Below, piece after piece: positions 8,524 through 17,292 of a DNA stretch of 64,000 bases. The stretch's first letter is position 1, and each line of letters opens with the position of its first letter. The stretch is from CADCWK01 sp035944555. Its GTDB lineage: Bacteria; Chloroflexota; Chloroflexia; Thermomicrobiales; UBA6265. Below the pieces are notes generated by a model. It had not been told where the DNA came from. It did not search any database and worked only from the letters and a program-made list of their open reading frames with translations. Made by a program: the position numbers and the translations under genes. The stretch is taken from contig DASZAY010000008.1 of NCBI GenBank assembly GCA_035944555.1, positions 124,001 through 188,000 on the forward strand, in the 5' to 3' direction.

Positions 8524-9786
8524 ATGGCACGCGCAACCGCTCCAACCTTTCCCGGCATGATTGCCAGTGACGCCTTCCCGGGTCGTCGTCCGGTCATCGC
8601 CTGCGTCCTCGTCCCCCACTTCCCGCTCCGGGTTGCCCTGCTGGGGCAGGCCGAGCTGGATGGATTGCCGCTCGTCCTTGGACCACTCCCCGGCGGCCGG
8701 CCGGTCGTCGCCGACGCCTCGCCGGAAGCCGTCGCCCGCGGCATCCGGACCGGCATGACGCTGCGCGAGGCGATGGCGATGGTCCCTGAGGTCGTCGTCG
8801 CCGATCCCAATCCAGCCCGGGAGCGTGACGTCGCCGAGGCGATCCTCGGGTCACTCTCCGAGCTCAGCCCGCTCGTCGAGGCCGACCGCCCCGGCCGCTG
8901 GTACGTGGACCTGACCGGCTCGGCCCGCCTGCTCGGTTCTCCGCCCCGCGCAGCCGAGCGATTGCTGGCGGCGATCCCGGCTTCGCTGCGACCGCGGGCC
9001 GGGGTGGCGCCCGGCCGGTTCGCCGCATGGGTCGCCGCCCGGAAATCACCACCCGGCCGATCCCGCGTGGTCTTCCCGGACGACGTCGCCAGCTTTCTCG
9101 CCCCGGAGCCGAGCACGGCGCTGCCCGTCCCGGCCGACATGGCCGACCTGATGATCCGGCTGGGGCTGAAGACACTGGGCCAGCTGGCCGACCTCGCGCC
9201 CGGCGCCGTCACGGCCCGACTGGGTACGGCCGGCGGGCGGGCCTGGCTGCTGGCCACTGGCCGGAGCGACGCCGCCGACACGACGGTCCGTCCACGCCCG
9301 GAGATCCTGACGATTACCGAGCGGGTTGACCTGCCGGCGCCGTCGACCGGCCGCGAGATGTTCTTCCTCGGCGTCGACGAGGGAATTACCCGCGCCTTCG
9401 GCCGGCCGGACATGCGTGACCGCCACGTCCGCCAGGTCAGCATCAGCGCCGCGATCGAGGACGGCCGCTCATGGGACCGGCTGCTGACGCTGCGCGAGCC
9501 GACGGGATACGAGCGGATGGGCGAGGTCCTCCGCCAGCGCCTCGGCGACCTGGCGCTGCCTGGTCCGGCCGAGCAGGTGACGCTCTCACTGACCGGGATC
9601 ATCACCGCCCCGGCCCGTCAGGAGATCCTGCCCGGCGTTCGCCGGCGCCGTCCCCGGCCGCTGGTCGAGGCCGTCCAGCAACTCAAGCAGCGCTACGGCA
9701 CCTCGCCGGTCTACCGGATCGCCGAGGTCGAGCCGTGGTCGCGGATCCCGGAGCGGCGTCATGCCCTGGTCAGCTACGAGCCATGA
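8524..9786 (+). CDS. imuB: ImuB, Y-family polymerase-like mutasome protein
   Basis: ImuB is a catalytically dead Y-family homologue that bridges DnaE2 and the sliding clamp during SOS translesion synthesis. The frame is open from 8422, but that start lies inside the SOS box, so ATG 8524 (420 residues, MARATAP) or 8560 is more likely. The protein opens with VIACVLVPHFPLRVAL where active polymerases carry the DxD acidic motif, and the second site reads YVDLTGSARLLG without the usual DE, as expected for ImuB. Helix-hairpin-helix and little-finger regions follow to about residue 350. A weak clamp-binding-like RQEILPG precedes the final RYGTSPVYR segment. It is followed by a DUF6504-like gene and dnaE2. 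Confidence 0.88.
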   Translation: MARATAPTFPGMIASDAFPGRRPVIACVLVPHFPLRVALLGQAELDGLPLVLGPLPGGRPVVADASPEAVARGIRTGMTLREAMAMVPEVVVADPNPARERDVAEAILGSLSELSPLVEADRPGRWYVDLTGSARLLGSPPRAAERLLAAIPASLRPRAGVAPGRFAAWVAARKSPPGRSRVVFPDDVASFLAPEPSTALPVPADMADLMIRLGLKTLGQLADLAPGAVTARLGTAGGRAWLLATGRSDAADTTVRPRPEILTITERVDLPAPSTGREMFFLGVDEGITRAFGRPDMRDRHVRQVSISAAIEDGRSWDRLLTLREPTGYERMGEVLRQRLGDLALPGPAEQVTLSLTGIITAPARQEILPGVRRRRPRPLVEAVQQLKQRYGTSPVYRIAEVEPWSRIPERRHALVSYEP

Positions 9787-9840
9787 CGCGTGCCCAAAGC
9801 GTCACACGACGAGAACTACGCGACGAGGGGAGGACGAGCG

Positions 9841-10161
9841 ATGGCCCTGAGACGGATCGACGATCCCGCCTGGGGAACTCCGGCAGCGGACGATGTCACG
9901 ACGACCCGGCAACTGCGCTCACTGAACGTCCCACGCGGGATTCAGGTCGCGGGCCGGCGACCGGACGGCCACCCGGCAGCGATCATCGAGGGCCGGACCG
10001 CCCGCCGGATCACCGCCGTCACGGACGAGTGGTGGGTGGAGGATGAGTGGTGGCGCGCCCCGATCTCCCGGCACTATCTGGAGGTCCAGCTGGTCGACGG
10101 CACTATCCGCACGATCTACCACGACACCGTCGCGGACACGTGGCACAAGCAGGCGTATTGA
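9841..10161 (+). CDS. DUF6504-like small protein of the imu cassette
   Basis: This 106-residue protein has a strong GGGGAGGA site at 9827-9834, 6 nt before ATG 9841; an earlier in-frame Met at 9790 lacks one. The C-terminal half carries VTDEWWVEDEWWRAPISRHY and ends TIYHDTVADTWHKQAY. I recognise this W-rich pattern from DUF6504-type proteins found beside or fused to ImuB in actinobacteria. Function is unknown. It sits 54 bp behind imuB and before dnaE2, where many genomes carry the RecA-like imuA, which is missing here. A structural role in the mutasome is inference. Confidence 0.65.
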   Translation: MALRRIDDPAWGTPAADDVTTTRQLRSLNVPRGIQVAGRRPDGHPAAIIEGRTARRITAVTDEWWVEDEWWRAPISRHYLEVQLVDGTIRTIYHDTVADTWHKQAY

Positions 10162-10559
10162 CGGATACGGCGTTCGTCCCGCACGGGCGATCCCGGGCAC
10201 TCACCCGGCCGGGTGGCGCTGAAGGGCTATGACCAACGGGCTGGTCCGATGCAGACAGGGCCGCCCGGAAGCAGACCCCTCCCCGGCTCCGGTCGCTCAC
10301 TCCCGGCAAGCCCTGCGTTCGTCTTCCGGCCCGGAGAGGGGCTTCGACATGTCGCGCTGGAGCGCTTCCCGAGTTGTTCCAGGTCGTCATGCAGGACGTG
10401 GCGGCACCCCTCTCCGGGCCGGGGGGCTGAAGCCTTGTGCGCCATCAACGCGACAACCCGGAGCCGGGAAGGGGCCGGGGGTGGGGTCTGTTTTGGGGCA
10501 TCCCGGCAGGCAGCAATCAGCCCGGGGATCATCTTCTCCTCAGCCAGGCAGACTGAACC
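10162..10559. other. Gap between the DUF6504-like gene and dnaE2
   Basis: This 398-bp interval has no convincing gene. It is occupied by a nested palindromic element (about 10266-10494, listed separately) and a short tail before the dnaE2 ATG. No second SOS box is visible; the nearest is a half site, GAACCATG, overlapping the dnaE2 start. Confidence 0.5.
10266..10494. repeat. Nested palindromic intergenic element
   Basis: The inner arms are a perfect 16-bp inverted repeat, CCGGCCCGGAGAGGGG (10326-10341) and CCCCTCTCCGGGCCGG (10407-10422). The outer arms are imperfect: GCAGACCCCTCCCCGGC near 10266 mirrors the complement of GGGGTGGGGTCTG near 10480. The same building blocks recur at 35300-35396. 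This looks like a dispersed, probably nonautonomous repeat that splits the imu cassette. Confidence 0.6.
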
Positions 10560-13500
10560 ATGTGGCCACCACGACCAGTCAACCTGGAACCACGACAGCA
10601 GGACGCCACCCGGCGTGATACCGGGCCTGGCAGTCCGCGGTACCCTGGCGACGCCACGCCGCCGACCTACGCCGAGCTCCACCTGCACACCGCGTTCTCT
10701 TTCCTCGACGGCGCCTCCCACCCGGAGGAGATCGTCGCGCGGGCCGCGGAGCTGGGCTACGAGTACCTCGCCATCACCGACCACGACGGGCTGCATGGCG
10801 CGCTGGAGTTCTCTCGCGCCTGCGTCGAGCGCGGAATCCAGCCCATCGTCGGCGCCGAGCTGACCCTGACCGACGGCTCCCACCTGACGCTGCTCGTCGA
10901 GAGCCGGACCGGCTACGCCAACCTCTGCCGGCTGATCACCGCCGCCCACTACCAGAGCGCGACCCTGCCGACCATCACCAACCCGCCGACCCCGATCGAT
11001 GCGCCCCGGCCAGCCAACCTGACGCTGGAGGAGCGCCGCCCAACCCTCGACCCGGCCCTGCTCCGGGACCACGCCGACGGGCTGATCCTGCTGACCGGCT
11101 GCCGCGAGGGGATGCTCAGCCGGCTGGTCGACGCCGGTCGCTACGGCGAAGCCCGCGACCTGCTCCACCGCTACGTCGACTGGTTCGGCCCGGACAGCGT
11201 CGTCGTCGAACTCCAGCACAACCTCACCCATGGCGATACCCGCCGCGTCCGCGAGCTGGTCCGGCTGGCGACGATGGCCGGGCTGCCGTACGTGGCGACC
11301 GGCAACGTCCACTACCACCGCCAGGATCGCCACCGGCTGCAGGATGTCCTGGTGGCGATCCGCAACCGTGGCTCTCTGGACGCCACCCACCGGGAACGCC
11401 GCGCCAACAGTCACTTCTACCTGCGCGACGCCGAGGAGATGGCGGAGCGATTCGCGCTCTATCCCGAGGCCATCGCCCAGTCGATAACGCTCGCCCGGCG
11501 CTGCGCCGCCTTCGACCTGACCCGCAACCTGGACTACGAGTTCCCCGACTACCCGACCGAGGACGGCCAGTCACCGGACAGCTACCTGGCCACGATGTGC
11601 CACGGGATGTTCGAGGAGCGCTACCCGTTGGGTCACCCGTCACGGGACAAGGCGCGGGAGAAACTCGATACCGAGCTGGCGCTCATCAAGCACCACGGGC
11701 TGGCCGGCTTCTTCCTGCTCCACCACGACCTGCTGGAACTGGCCCGGCAGGTCGCCGCCGAACTCCGCCACGCCAATGGCAACCCGTCGGCCATCTCGCT
11801 GCCGCCGGGCCGGGGACGGGGCTCGTCCGTCTCCTCGATCGTCTGCTACCTGATCGGGTTGTCGCCGGTCGATCCGGTCCAGCACAACCTGTCGCTGGGT
11901 CGCTTCCTGAACGAGGAACTGCGCTCCGTCCCGGACATCGACCTGGACTTCCCCCGGGAGATCCGGGAGAAGCTGATCGCCCGGATCTACGAGGTCTACC
12001 CCGACCGCGCCGGCCTGATCTGCACCTTCTCGACCTACCGCCTCCGGTCGGCCGTTCGCGACGTCGGCAAGGCGCTCGGGTTGCCGATCGCCGACCTCGA
12101 CCGGATCAGCCGGCTGAGCGAGCCGACGAGCGCCCGCCACCTCGCCGAACAGCTGGCGCACATCCCCGAGTACGCCGCCCGGATCGAGACGACTCCCTGG
12201 AGCCTGCTGGTCGAGCTGACCGGGCAACTGGCCGGGATGCCGCGCCACGTCGGCCAGCATTCCGGCGGGATGGTGATCTCATCGCAGCCGCTGGTCGGGC
12301 TGGCTCCGATGCAGCCATCGTCCATGGCCGATCGCCACCTGATCCAGTGGGACAAGGATTCCTGCGACGACGCCCGCTTCGTCAAGATCGACTTCCTCGC
12401 CCTCGGCATGATGTCGCTGGTCGAGGAGTGCCTGGACCTGGTCCACGTCGCCTGGCCGGACGCGCCGATGGTCGATCTCAGCCGGATCAGCTACGAGGAC
12501 CCGGACGTGTTCGCGATGATCCAGCGGGGCGACACGATCGGGACATTCCAGATCGAGAGCCGAGCCCAGATCCAGACGCTGCTCAAGGTCCGGCCCGAGA
12601 CGCTCGCCGATCTCGTCGTCCAGGTCGCGATCATCCGCCCCGGTCCGATCATCGGCGGGGCCGTCTCACCGTACATGCAGCGCCGGACCAACCCCGACTT
12701 CCAGCCGACCTACGACCACCCCAGCATGAAAGAGTCGCTGGAGGACACACTCGGCGTGATCCTCTACCAGGACCAGGTGATCGAGGTCGCGATGGCCGTC
12801 GCCGGGTTCACCGCCGGGCAGGCCGACGGGCTGCGCCGCTCGATCACCCGCAAGCGGAGCAAGGAGGCGATGGCCGCGTGGTGGGAGCAGTTCCGCGACG
12901 GCGCCGCGAAGAACGAGCTCGAACCCGTCGACGAGCCGACCGCCCGGGAGATCTTCCGCAAGCTGCTCGGATTCGCCGAGTACGGCTTCCCCCGCGCCCA
13001 CGCCGTCTCCTTCGCCGTGCTGGCCTACCAGTCGTGCTGGCTGAAGTACCACTTCCCGGCGCCGTTCACCTGCGCGCTGTTCAACAACCAGCCGATGGGG
13101 TTCTACCCACCCCACGTCATCGTCAATGACGCGAAGCGGGCCGGCGTCCGGGTCTGGCCGCCGGACATCAACGTCAGTGAGGTCCGCTGCACGGTCGAGC
13201 GGCGGACGACGGTCCGGATCGGCCTGCAGTACATCTCCCGGCTGGGCGAGGAGACGGCGGAGCGGATCGTCGCCGACCGGCGCGCCCACGGCCCGTTCCG
13301 ATCCCTGGCCGACCTGATCCGCCGGGTCCCGATGAAGCGGGAGGCGGCCGAGGCGCTGGCCGCCGTCGGCGCCTTCGATGTCTTCGGGCTGAGCCGGCGC
13401 GAGGCGATGTGGCAGATCGGGTTGTTCATCGCTCCCGTCGCCCACACCGACCGCTCCGAGGGGACGACCAACGTGAAGGGGCGCCGCGCCGGCAAGCATC

Positions 13501-14123
13501 GGCGGATCGTCACCCAGCAGGCGCTGGCGCTCCCGGTCGCGCAGGACATGGTCGAGCTGCCCACGATGCCAGCCTGGGACCGGATGGCGGCCGACTACGG
13601 CGGGACGGGCGTCTCGCCCAACTGGCACCCGCTCGGCCTGCTCCGCACCCAGCTCCCTGCGGGCGTGGTCTCGACGACCGATCTGTTCCACCTGCCCCAC
13701 GGGATCACCCTGACCATCGCCGGGATGGTCGTCTGCCGGCAGCGGCCGGGGACGGCCAAGGGGATCACGTTCCTGCTGATGGAGGACGAGGTCGGGCTGG
13801 CCAACATCATCGTCCGGCCCCACCTCTACGAGTCGCACCGGTTGCTGGTCCGGGGTGAACCGTTCCTGATGATTACCGGCCTGCTCCAGAAGCAGAACGG
13901 CACGATCAACATCGTCGCCGAGGAGATCCGCCCGTTGACCCAGGCCCGCCAGCGGCTGCCGCAGGTCGAGACCACGCCGGCCCCCGCCGAGCCGGCCGAG
14001 ATGCGCACCCTCCGCCCGGTCCTGATCGTCGCCTCACACAACGGCTACGACGAGCCCGGCGAGGTGATCGACGTCGAGGCCCGCCTCAGCCGCATCCGCC
14101 CGGAGTCCCACAACTACCGGTAA
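10560..14123 (+). CDS. dnaE2: Error-prone DNA polymerase DnaE2 (ImuC)
   Basis: DnaE2 is the C-family polymerase that carries out SOS-induced translesion synthesis with ImuB. The 1187 residues hold an N-terminal PHP domain (ELHLHTAFSFLDGASHPEE and ITDHDGLHG, about 38-80), the palm catalytic acids in SVPDIDLDFPREIR, the RITRKRSKEAM-like fingers segment, and a C-terminal OB fold ending VEARLSRIRPESHNYR. The HTAFSFLDGASHPEE opening separates it from replicative DnaE1. ATG 10560 is the only good in-frame start before the PHP motif, although no clear ribosome site precedes it. The palindromic element upstream may mean it depends on read-through or on its own weak promoter. Confidence 0.92.
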   Translation: MWPPRPVNLEPRQQDATRRDTGPGSPRYPGDATPPTYAELHLHTAFSFLDGASHPEEIVARAAELGYEYLAITDHDGLHGALEFSRACVERGIQPIVGAELTLTDGSHLTLLVESRTGYANLCRLITAAHYQSATLPTITNPPTPIDAPRPANLTLEERRPTLDPALLRDHADGLILLTGCREGMLSRLVDAGRYGEARDLLHRYVDWFGPDSVVVELQHNLTHGDTRRVRELVRLATMAGLPYVATGNVHYHRQDRHRLQDVLVAIRNRGSLDATHRERRANSHFYLRDAEEMAERFALYPEAIAQSITLARRCAAFDLTRNLDYEFPDYPTEDGQSPDSYLATMCHGMFEERYPLGHPSRDKAREKLDTELALIKHHGLAGFFLLHHDLLELARQVAAELRHANGNPSAISLPPGRGRGSSVSSIVCYLIGLSPVDPVQHNLSLGRFLNEELRSVPDIDLDFPREIREKLIARIYEVYPDRAGLICTFSTYRLRSAVRDVGKALGLPIADLDRISRLSEPTSARHLAEQLAHIPEYAARIETTPWSLLVELTGQLAGMPRHVGQHSGGMVISSQPLVGLAPMQPSSMADRHLIQWDKDSCDDARFVKIDFLALGMMSLVEECLDLVHVAWPDAPMVDLSRISYEDPDVFAMIQRGDTIGTFQIESRAQIQTLLKVRPETLADLVVQVAIIRPGPIIGGAVSPYMQRRTNPDFQPTYDHPSMKESLEDTLGVILYQDQVIEVAMAVAGFTAGQADGLRRSITRKRSKEAMAAWWEQFRDGAAKNELEPVDEPTAREIFRKLLGFAEYGFPRAHAVSFAVLAYQSCWLKYHFPAPFTCALFNNQPMGFYPPHVIVNDAKRAGVRVWPPDINVSEVRCTVERRTTVRIGLQYISRLGEETAERIVADRRAHGPFRSLADLIRRVPMKREAAEALAAVGAFDVFGLSRREAMWQIGLFIAPVAHTDRSEGTTNVKGRRAGKHRRIVTQQALALPVAQDMVELPTMPAWDRMAADYGGTGVSPNWHPLGLLRTQLPAGVVSTTDLFHLPHGITLTIAGMVVCRQRPGTAKGITFLLMEDEVGLANIIVRPHLYESHRLLVRGEPFLMITGLLQKQNGTINIVAEEIRPLTQARQRLPQVETTPAPAEPAEMRTLRPVLIVASHNGYDEPGEVIDVEARLSRIRPESHNYR

Positions 14124-14232
14124 CATCGCTGGATGGGACGTCGTCGTTCGTCCTACTTGGGCCGGACCGGTGGCACGCCTCGCGATACATCACCCCAGTC
14201 TGATCAGCCACTACTATGGGAGACGATCACCA

Positions 14233-14781
14233 ATGCCCCGCCCGAAACCGAATGACACCAGCGACCTGCTCCGTGGCCTGCGCCAGCGCCGCCGCTACAC
14301 CGACCTGCCCATCCCGGACGACATCCTGACCGACCTGCTGGAAGTCGCCCGCTGGACCGGCTCATCCAAGAACAGCCAGCCGTGGGACTTCGTCGTCGTC
14401 CGCAACCGGGGCGACCTGGAGACACTGTCACAGTCCGGCGATTTCGCCGGCTTTCTCGCCGGTGTCGACACCGCAATCGTGCTGGCGATGCACCCCAACC
14501 ACACGCCCTACGACGAGGGGCGTGTGAGTGAGCGGGTCATGCTGCTCGCCGACACCTACGGGCTTGGCTCCGGGACCGGTTGGTTCAGCGCCGCCGGGTC
14601 AAAAGAGGTCAAGCGCCTGCTCGGGATTCCGGACGAGATGATCGTCCGCTCGGCCATCGGACTGGGCTTCCCCGATCGCTCCGTGCCGGACCGGCCGCCC
14701 GTCAATGGCGGACGTCGCCCGTTCGAGGAGGTCGTCCATTACGGCCGCTTCGGTGAGCGCGCCGCCGAGCGACAGGGCTGA
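14233..14781 (+). CDS. Nitroreductase family protein
   Basis: This is an FMN-dependent oxidoreductase of the nitroreductase fold, 182 residues, acting on unknown small substrates with NAD(P)H. The FMN-phosphate region appears as LRQRRRYTDLPIP near residues 17-29 and the second cofactor segment as ARWTGSSKNSQPWDFVVV near 41-58, both normal. The C-terminal half has the AIGLGFPDR helix-turn where family members close the FMN pocket. A GGGAG site at 14218-14222 precedes ATG 14233; the longer frame from 14170 has none. It follows dnaE2 by 109 bp and faces the MFS gene end-to-end with only 3 bp between stops. Confidence 0.82.
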   Translation: MPRPKPNDTSDLLRGLRQRRRYTDLPIPDDILTDLLEVARWTGSSKNSQPWDFVVVRNRGDLETLSQSGDFAGFLAGVDTAIVLAMHPNHTPYDEGRVSERVMLLADTYGLGSGTGWFSAAGSKEVKRLLGIPDEMIVRSAIGLGFPDRSVPDRPPVNGGRRPFEEVVHYGRFGERAAERQG

Positions 14782-14784
14782 TCG

Positions 14785-16059
14785 TCAGGCGGGCCGGGAT
14801 CGACGAAGGTCCCGGACCGCCAGCACGGCCGAGAGCAGACAGGCAGCGATCATCACCGGGGCGAAGATCTCGACCGCCCGGTGCAGATCCAGCCGGGTCG
14901 CGAGCAGCCCGACGACTACCGCTGTCAACCCCTGGCCGACGTAGGCAGCGAGATAGACCGCCGACAGCGTCTGGCCCCGGCGGTGTCCCGGCGCGTGGAT
15001 GTTGATGAGCGCCAGTCCGCCGAGCACGAGCAGTCCCTGACCAAATCCGCCAAGCCCGAGCGCCCCGAAAAACGACCAGAGCGACCCCGTCGCAGCGGTG
15101 AGGATCAACCCGGCCAGCCCGATCGAGGCCAGGATCCCGCCGACCAGCATCGCGGTATCCGACCGCAGCCGTCGCCCGAACAGCGCGACGGTCCCGATCC
15201 CGATCGGGTTGAGCGCCAGCAGCGCCCCGATGACGAGTGCCTGGCTCGTTTCGACGAGTTCACGCGCCATCTGCGCTCCGAGCGACAGGATCAACGCTCC
15301 GGCGGCGTACGATGCCGTGACCGCAAGTGCCGCGACGGCATAGACCGGAAGCAGGTCCCGCGGGACCGATATGGTCTGCGGTCGCCAGCGATCCTGCGCG
15401 ACGGCTGGTGATGCCGATGGTCCGCCCGCGTCCCGGACCGCGACCAGCAGGGCCAGTGATCCCGCCAGCAGCACCAGCAACAGCGAGAGCGGCAGGTGGA
15501 GTGGCCACGGGGCGTATTCGACGAGGGAGCCGGTCACGATCGGCCCACTGAGCAGGCCGACCGCCGACGCGACCGAGATCATCGCCGAGGCGCGGACGGT
15601 ATCGCCGTCCGGCTCGTTCTCGATCATCGAGGCGTTGGACGCGCCGAGCGCCAGTCCCGTTCCCAATCCCTGCAGGACGCGCCCGAGGACCAGGGCCCAG
15701 AGTCCGGGGGCAAATGCGAGGAGGACGACGCCTGCCGCGATCGTGGCCATGCCAAACAGCATCGTCCGGCGCCGCCCGATCCGGTCCGATATCCCGCCAC
15801 CGACCAGCAGCACGACGATCAGGGCGAACGGATAGCAGCTGTAGACCGCCGTCTGGACCAGCGAGGAAAACTCGAACCGTGCCGCCCAGAGCGGATAGAG
15901 CACCGACGGCGCGCTGCTCGCCCAGAGCAGGAGCAGCACGACCAACGTGGAGGTCCAGAACCGGATGGAGAGTCCACGCCGATCCGGGGTGAAACTATCT
16001 GCCGGATGGATCGAGGTTGACGCTGCAGGGACGGACGCTCCGGGAACACGTGACGCCAT
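14785..16059 (-). CDS. MFS transporter
   Basis: This major facilitator superfamily permease has 424 residues and twelve predicted membrane helices after a 30-residue polar N terminus. The loop 2-3 signature appears as GGISDRIGRRRTMLFG (about residues 88-103), followed by RVLQGLGTGLALGASNA in helix 4-5. These are typical of drug or metabolite exporters rather than sugar importers. The C-terminal half carries the pattern LGGFGQGLLVLGGLALI. The substrate is unknown. It is preceded by 191 bp containing the terminator of the cupredoxin gene, so it has its own promoter. Confidence 0.85.
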   Translation of the reverse strand: MASRVPGASVPAASTSIHPADSFTPDRRGLSIRFWTSTLVVLLLLWASSAPSVLYPLWAARFEFSSLVQTAVYSCYPFALIVVLLVGGGISDRIGRRRTMLFGMATIAAGVVLLAFAPGLWALVLGRVLQGLGTGLALGASNASMIENEPDGDTVRASAMISVASAVGLLSGPIVTGSLVEYAPWPLHLPLSLLLVLLAGSLALLVAVRDAGGPSASPAVAQDRWRPQTISVPRDLLPVYAVAALAVTASYAAGALILSLGAQMARELVETSQALVIGALLALNPIGIGTVALFGRRLRSDTAMLVGGILASIGLAGLILTAATGSLWSFFGALGLGGFGQGLLVLGGLALINIHAPGHRRGQTLSAVYLAAYVGQGLTAVVVGLLATRLDLHRAVEIFAPVMIAACLLSAVLAVRDLRRSRPA

Positions 16060-16190
16060 GGGGACCTCTGGGACAGGACGAGCGGACCGGTGCCGGGCGA
16101 TCCCAGACGGCGGGCGAGCACGTGACTACGGCGGCGCGACGGCGATGGTAACAGGGACCGGTCGCCCGGCCCGGCTTTGGGCAACACGAT

Positions 16191-16221
16191 GATGCCAACC
16201 GGGAGGCTCCCGGTTGGCATC
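16191..16221 (-). terminator. Terminator of the cupredoxin gene
   Basis: A perfect 14-bp stem, GATGCCAACCGGGA (16191-16204) with TCCCGGTTGGCATC (16208-16221), and a 3-nt loop lie 30 bp past the stop of the minus-strand cupredoxin gene. Confidence 0.75.
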
Positions 16222-16250
16222 TTCATACACCGCAGGCGATCAGTACCGAG

Positions 16251-17027
16251 TCACTCAGTGATCGTGATCTCGCCTTCCATCCCCTGTGCCCGGTGGTTAC
16301 CGACGCTGCAGTAGAAGACGTAGGTCCCGGCCGGCATGTCATCCGGTACGGTCCACTCAGCGGTGCTGCCGTCCTGCGGGAAGACGACGGCCTGATCCTC
16401 GAATCCCTCGATCACGAAGTCGTGCGGAGCCTGGCCACTGCTGAACAAGCCGATCGTGTCACCTGGTGCCGCCTCGATCGTCACCGGATCGAAACCGAAC
16501 TCGAATGCCTCGACGGTCGTCCCGGATGCGTCGTCGTCCGATGCCGCACCGGCCTCGTCATCGTCACCCGCCGCGGCGACGATGGTGATCTCGCCCTCCA
16601 TCCCCTGGGCGCGGTGATTGCCGATGCTGCAGTAGAACGTGTAGGTGCCAGGTTCCAGGTCATCCGGAACGGTCCACTCGATACTGCTGCCATCCTGAGG
16701 GAAATCGACCGCCTCGTCCTCATACCCTTCAATCACGAAGTTGTGGGGCGCATCACCGGTGCTGAACAGCTCCAGCGTCTCACCGACTTCGACTTCCAGC
16801 GTGGTGGGCTCGAAGCCGAAATCAAAGGCCTCGACGGTCTGCAGCGCTTCCGGAGTCCCGCCAGGGGTCGCTTCCGGCGAGGCTGCCGGAGTCGACTCCC
16901 CTCGTCCCGGGGCGCCGTAGGCCACCGCGACGACGGCGGGCGTCATGACGATCGCGGCGGCAGCTCCAATCACCTGCCGCCGTCCGAGAACTCCACCGGA
17001 TGCCGATCGCTGGGTCTGCTCGTCCAT
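16251..17027 (-). CDS. Exported protein with two tandem cupredoxin domains
   Basis: The 258-residue protein starts with a Tat-like leader (LGRRQVIGAAAAIVM) and a Pro/Thr/Glu linker, then two similar domains at about residues 60-150 and 165-258. Each has a His ligand in APHNFVIEG or APHDFVIEG and a Cys-x4-His-x4-Met triad in CSIGNHRAQGM or CSVGNHRAQGM, so both type 1 copper sites look complete. The Cys-x4-His-x4-Met spacing is that of rusticyanin and sulfocyanin rather than plastocyanin. An acidic Asp/Glu/Ala/Ser linker joins the domains. It probably carries electrons or copper outside the cell. It forms a single-gene unit with its own terminator. Confidence 0.85.
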   Translation of the reverse strand: MDEQTQRSASGGVLGRRQVIGAAAAIVMTPAVVAVAYGAPGRGESTPAASPEATPGGTPEALQTVEAFDFGFEPTTLEVEVGETLELFSTGDAPHNFVIEGYEDEAVDFPQDGSSIEWTVPDDLEPGTYTFYCSIGNHRAQGMEGEITIVAAAGDDDEAGAASDDDASGTTVEAFEFGFDPVTIEAAPGDTIGLFSSGQAPHDFVIEGFEDQAVVFPQDGSTAEWTVPDDMPAGTYVFYCSVGNHRAQGMEGEITITE

Positions 17028-17292
17028 GTCCGTCGCTCCCGTTCTTTAAGGGTCGGCACCACGACGCCGGACGCCGCGTGACGTCCCGGACAAATCACCT
17101 GAAGATGTGGCACCGATTCCCTATACGCTCGACTCACGGGATCGGATTCACTTACCGATCGTTACCTGCCAGACGGCAGCTTTGAAGCGTGATGAGGACG
17201 ATTCACGAGTGGCTCGAGGCTGTCGTACGATGCCGCTCTTCGTCGTGGCGCGCCGATGCGCCGAATCCCGTCTCGCCGATGAGGACCAGACC

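Noticed and set aside
12666..13838. 390-codon minus-strand frame
   Set aside because: It overlaps dnaE2 and has no recognisable domain.
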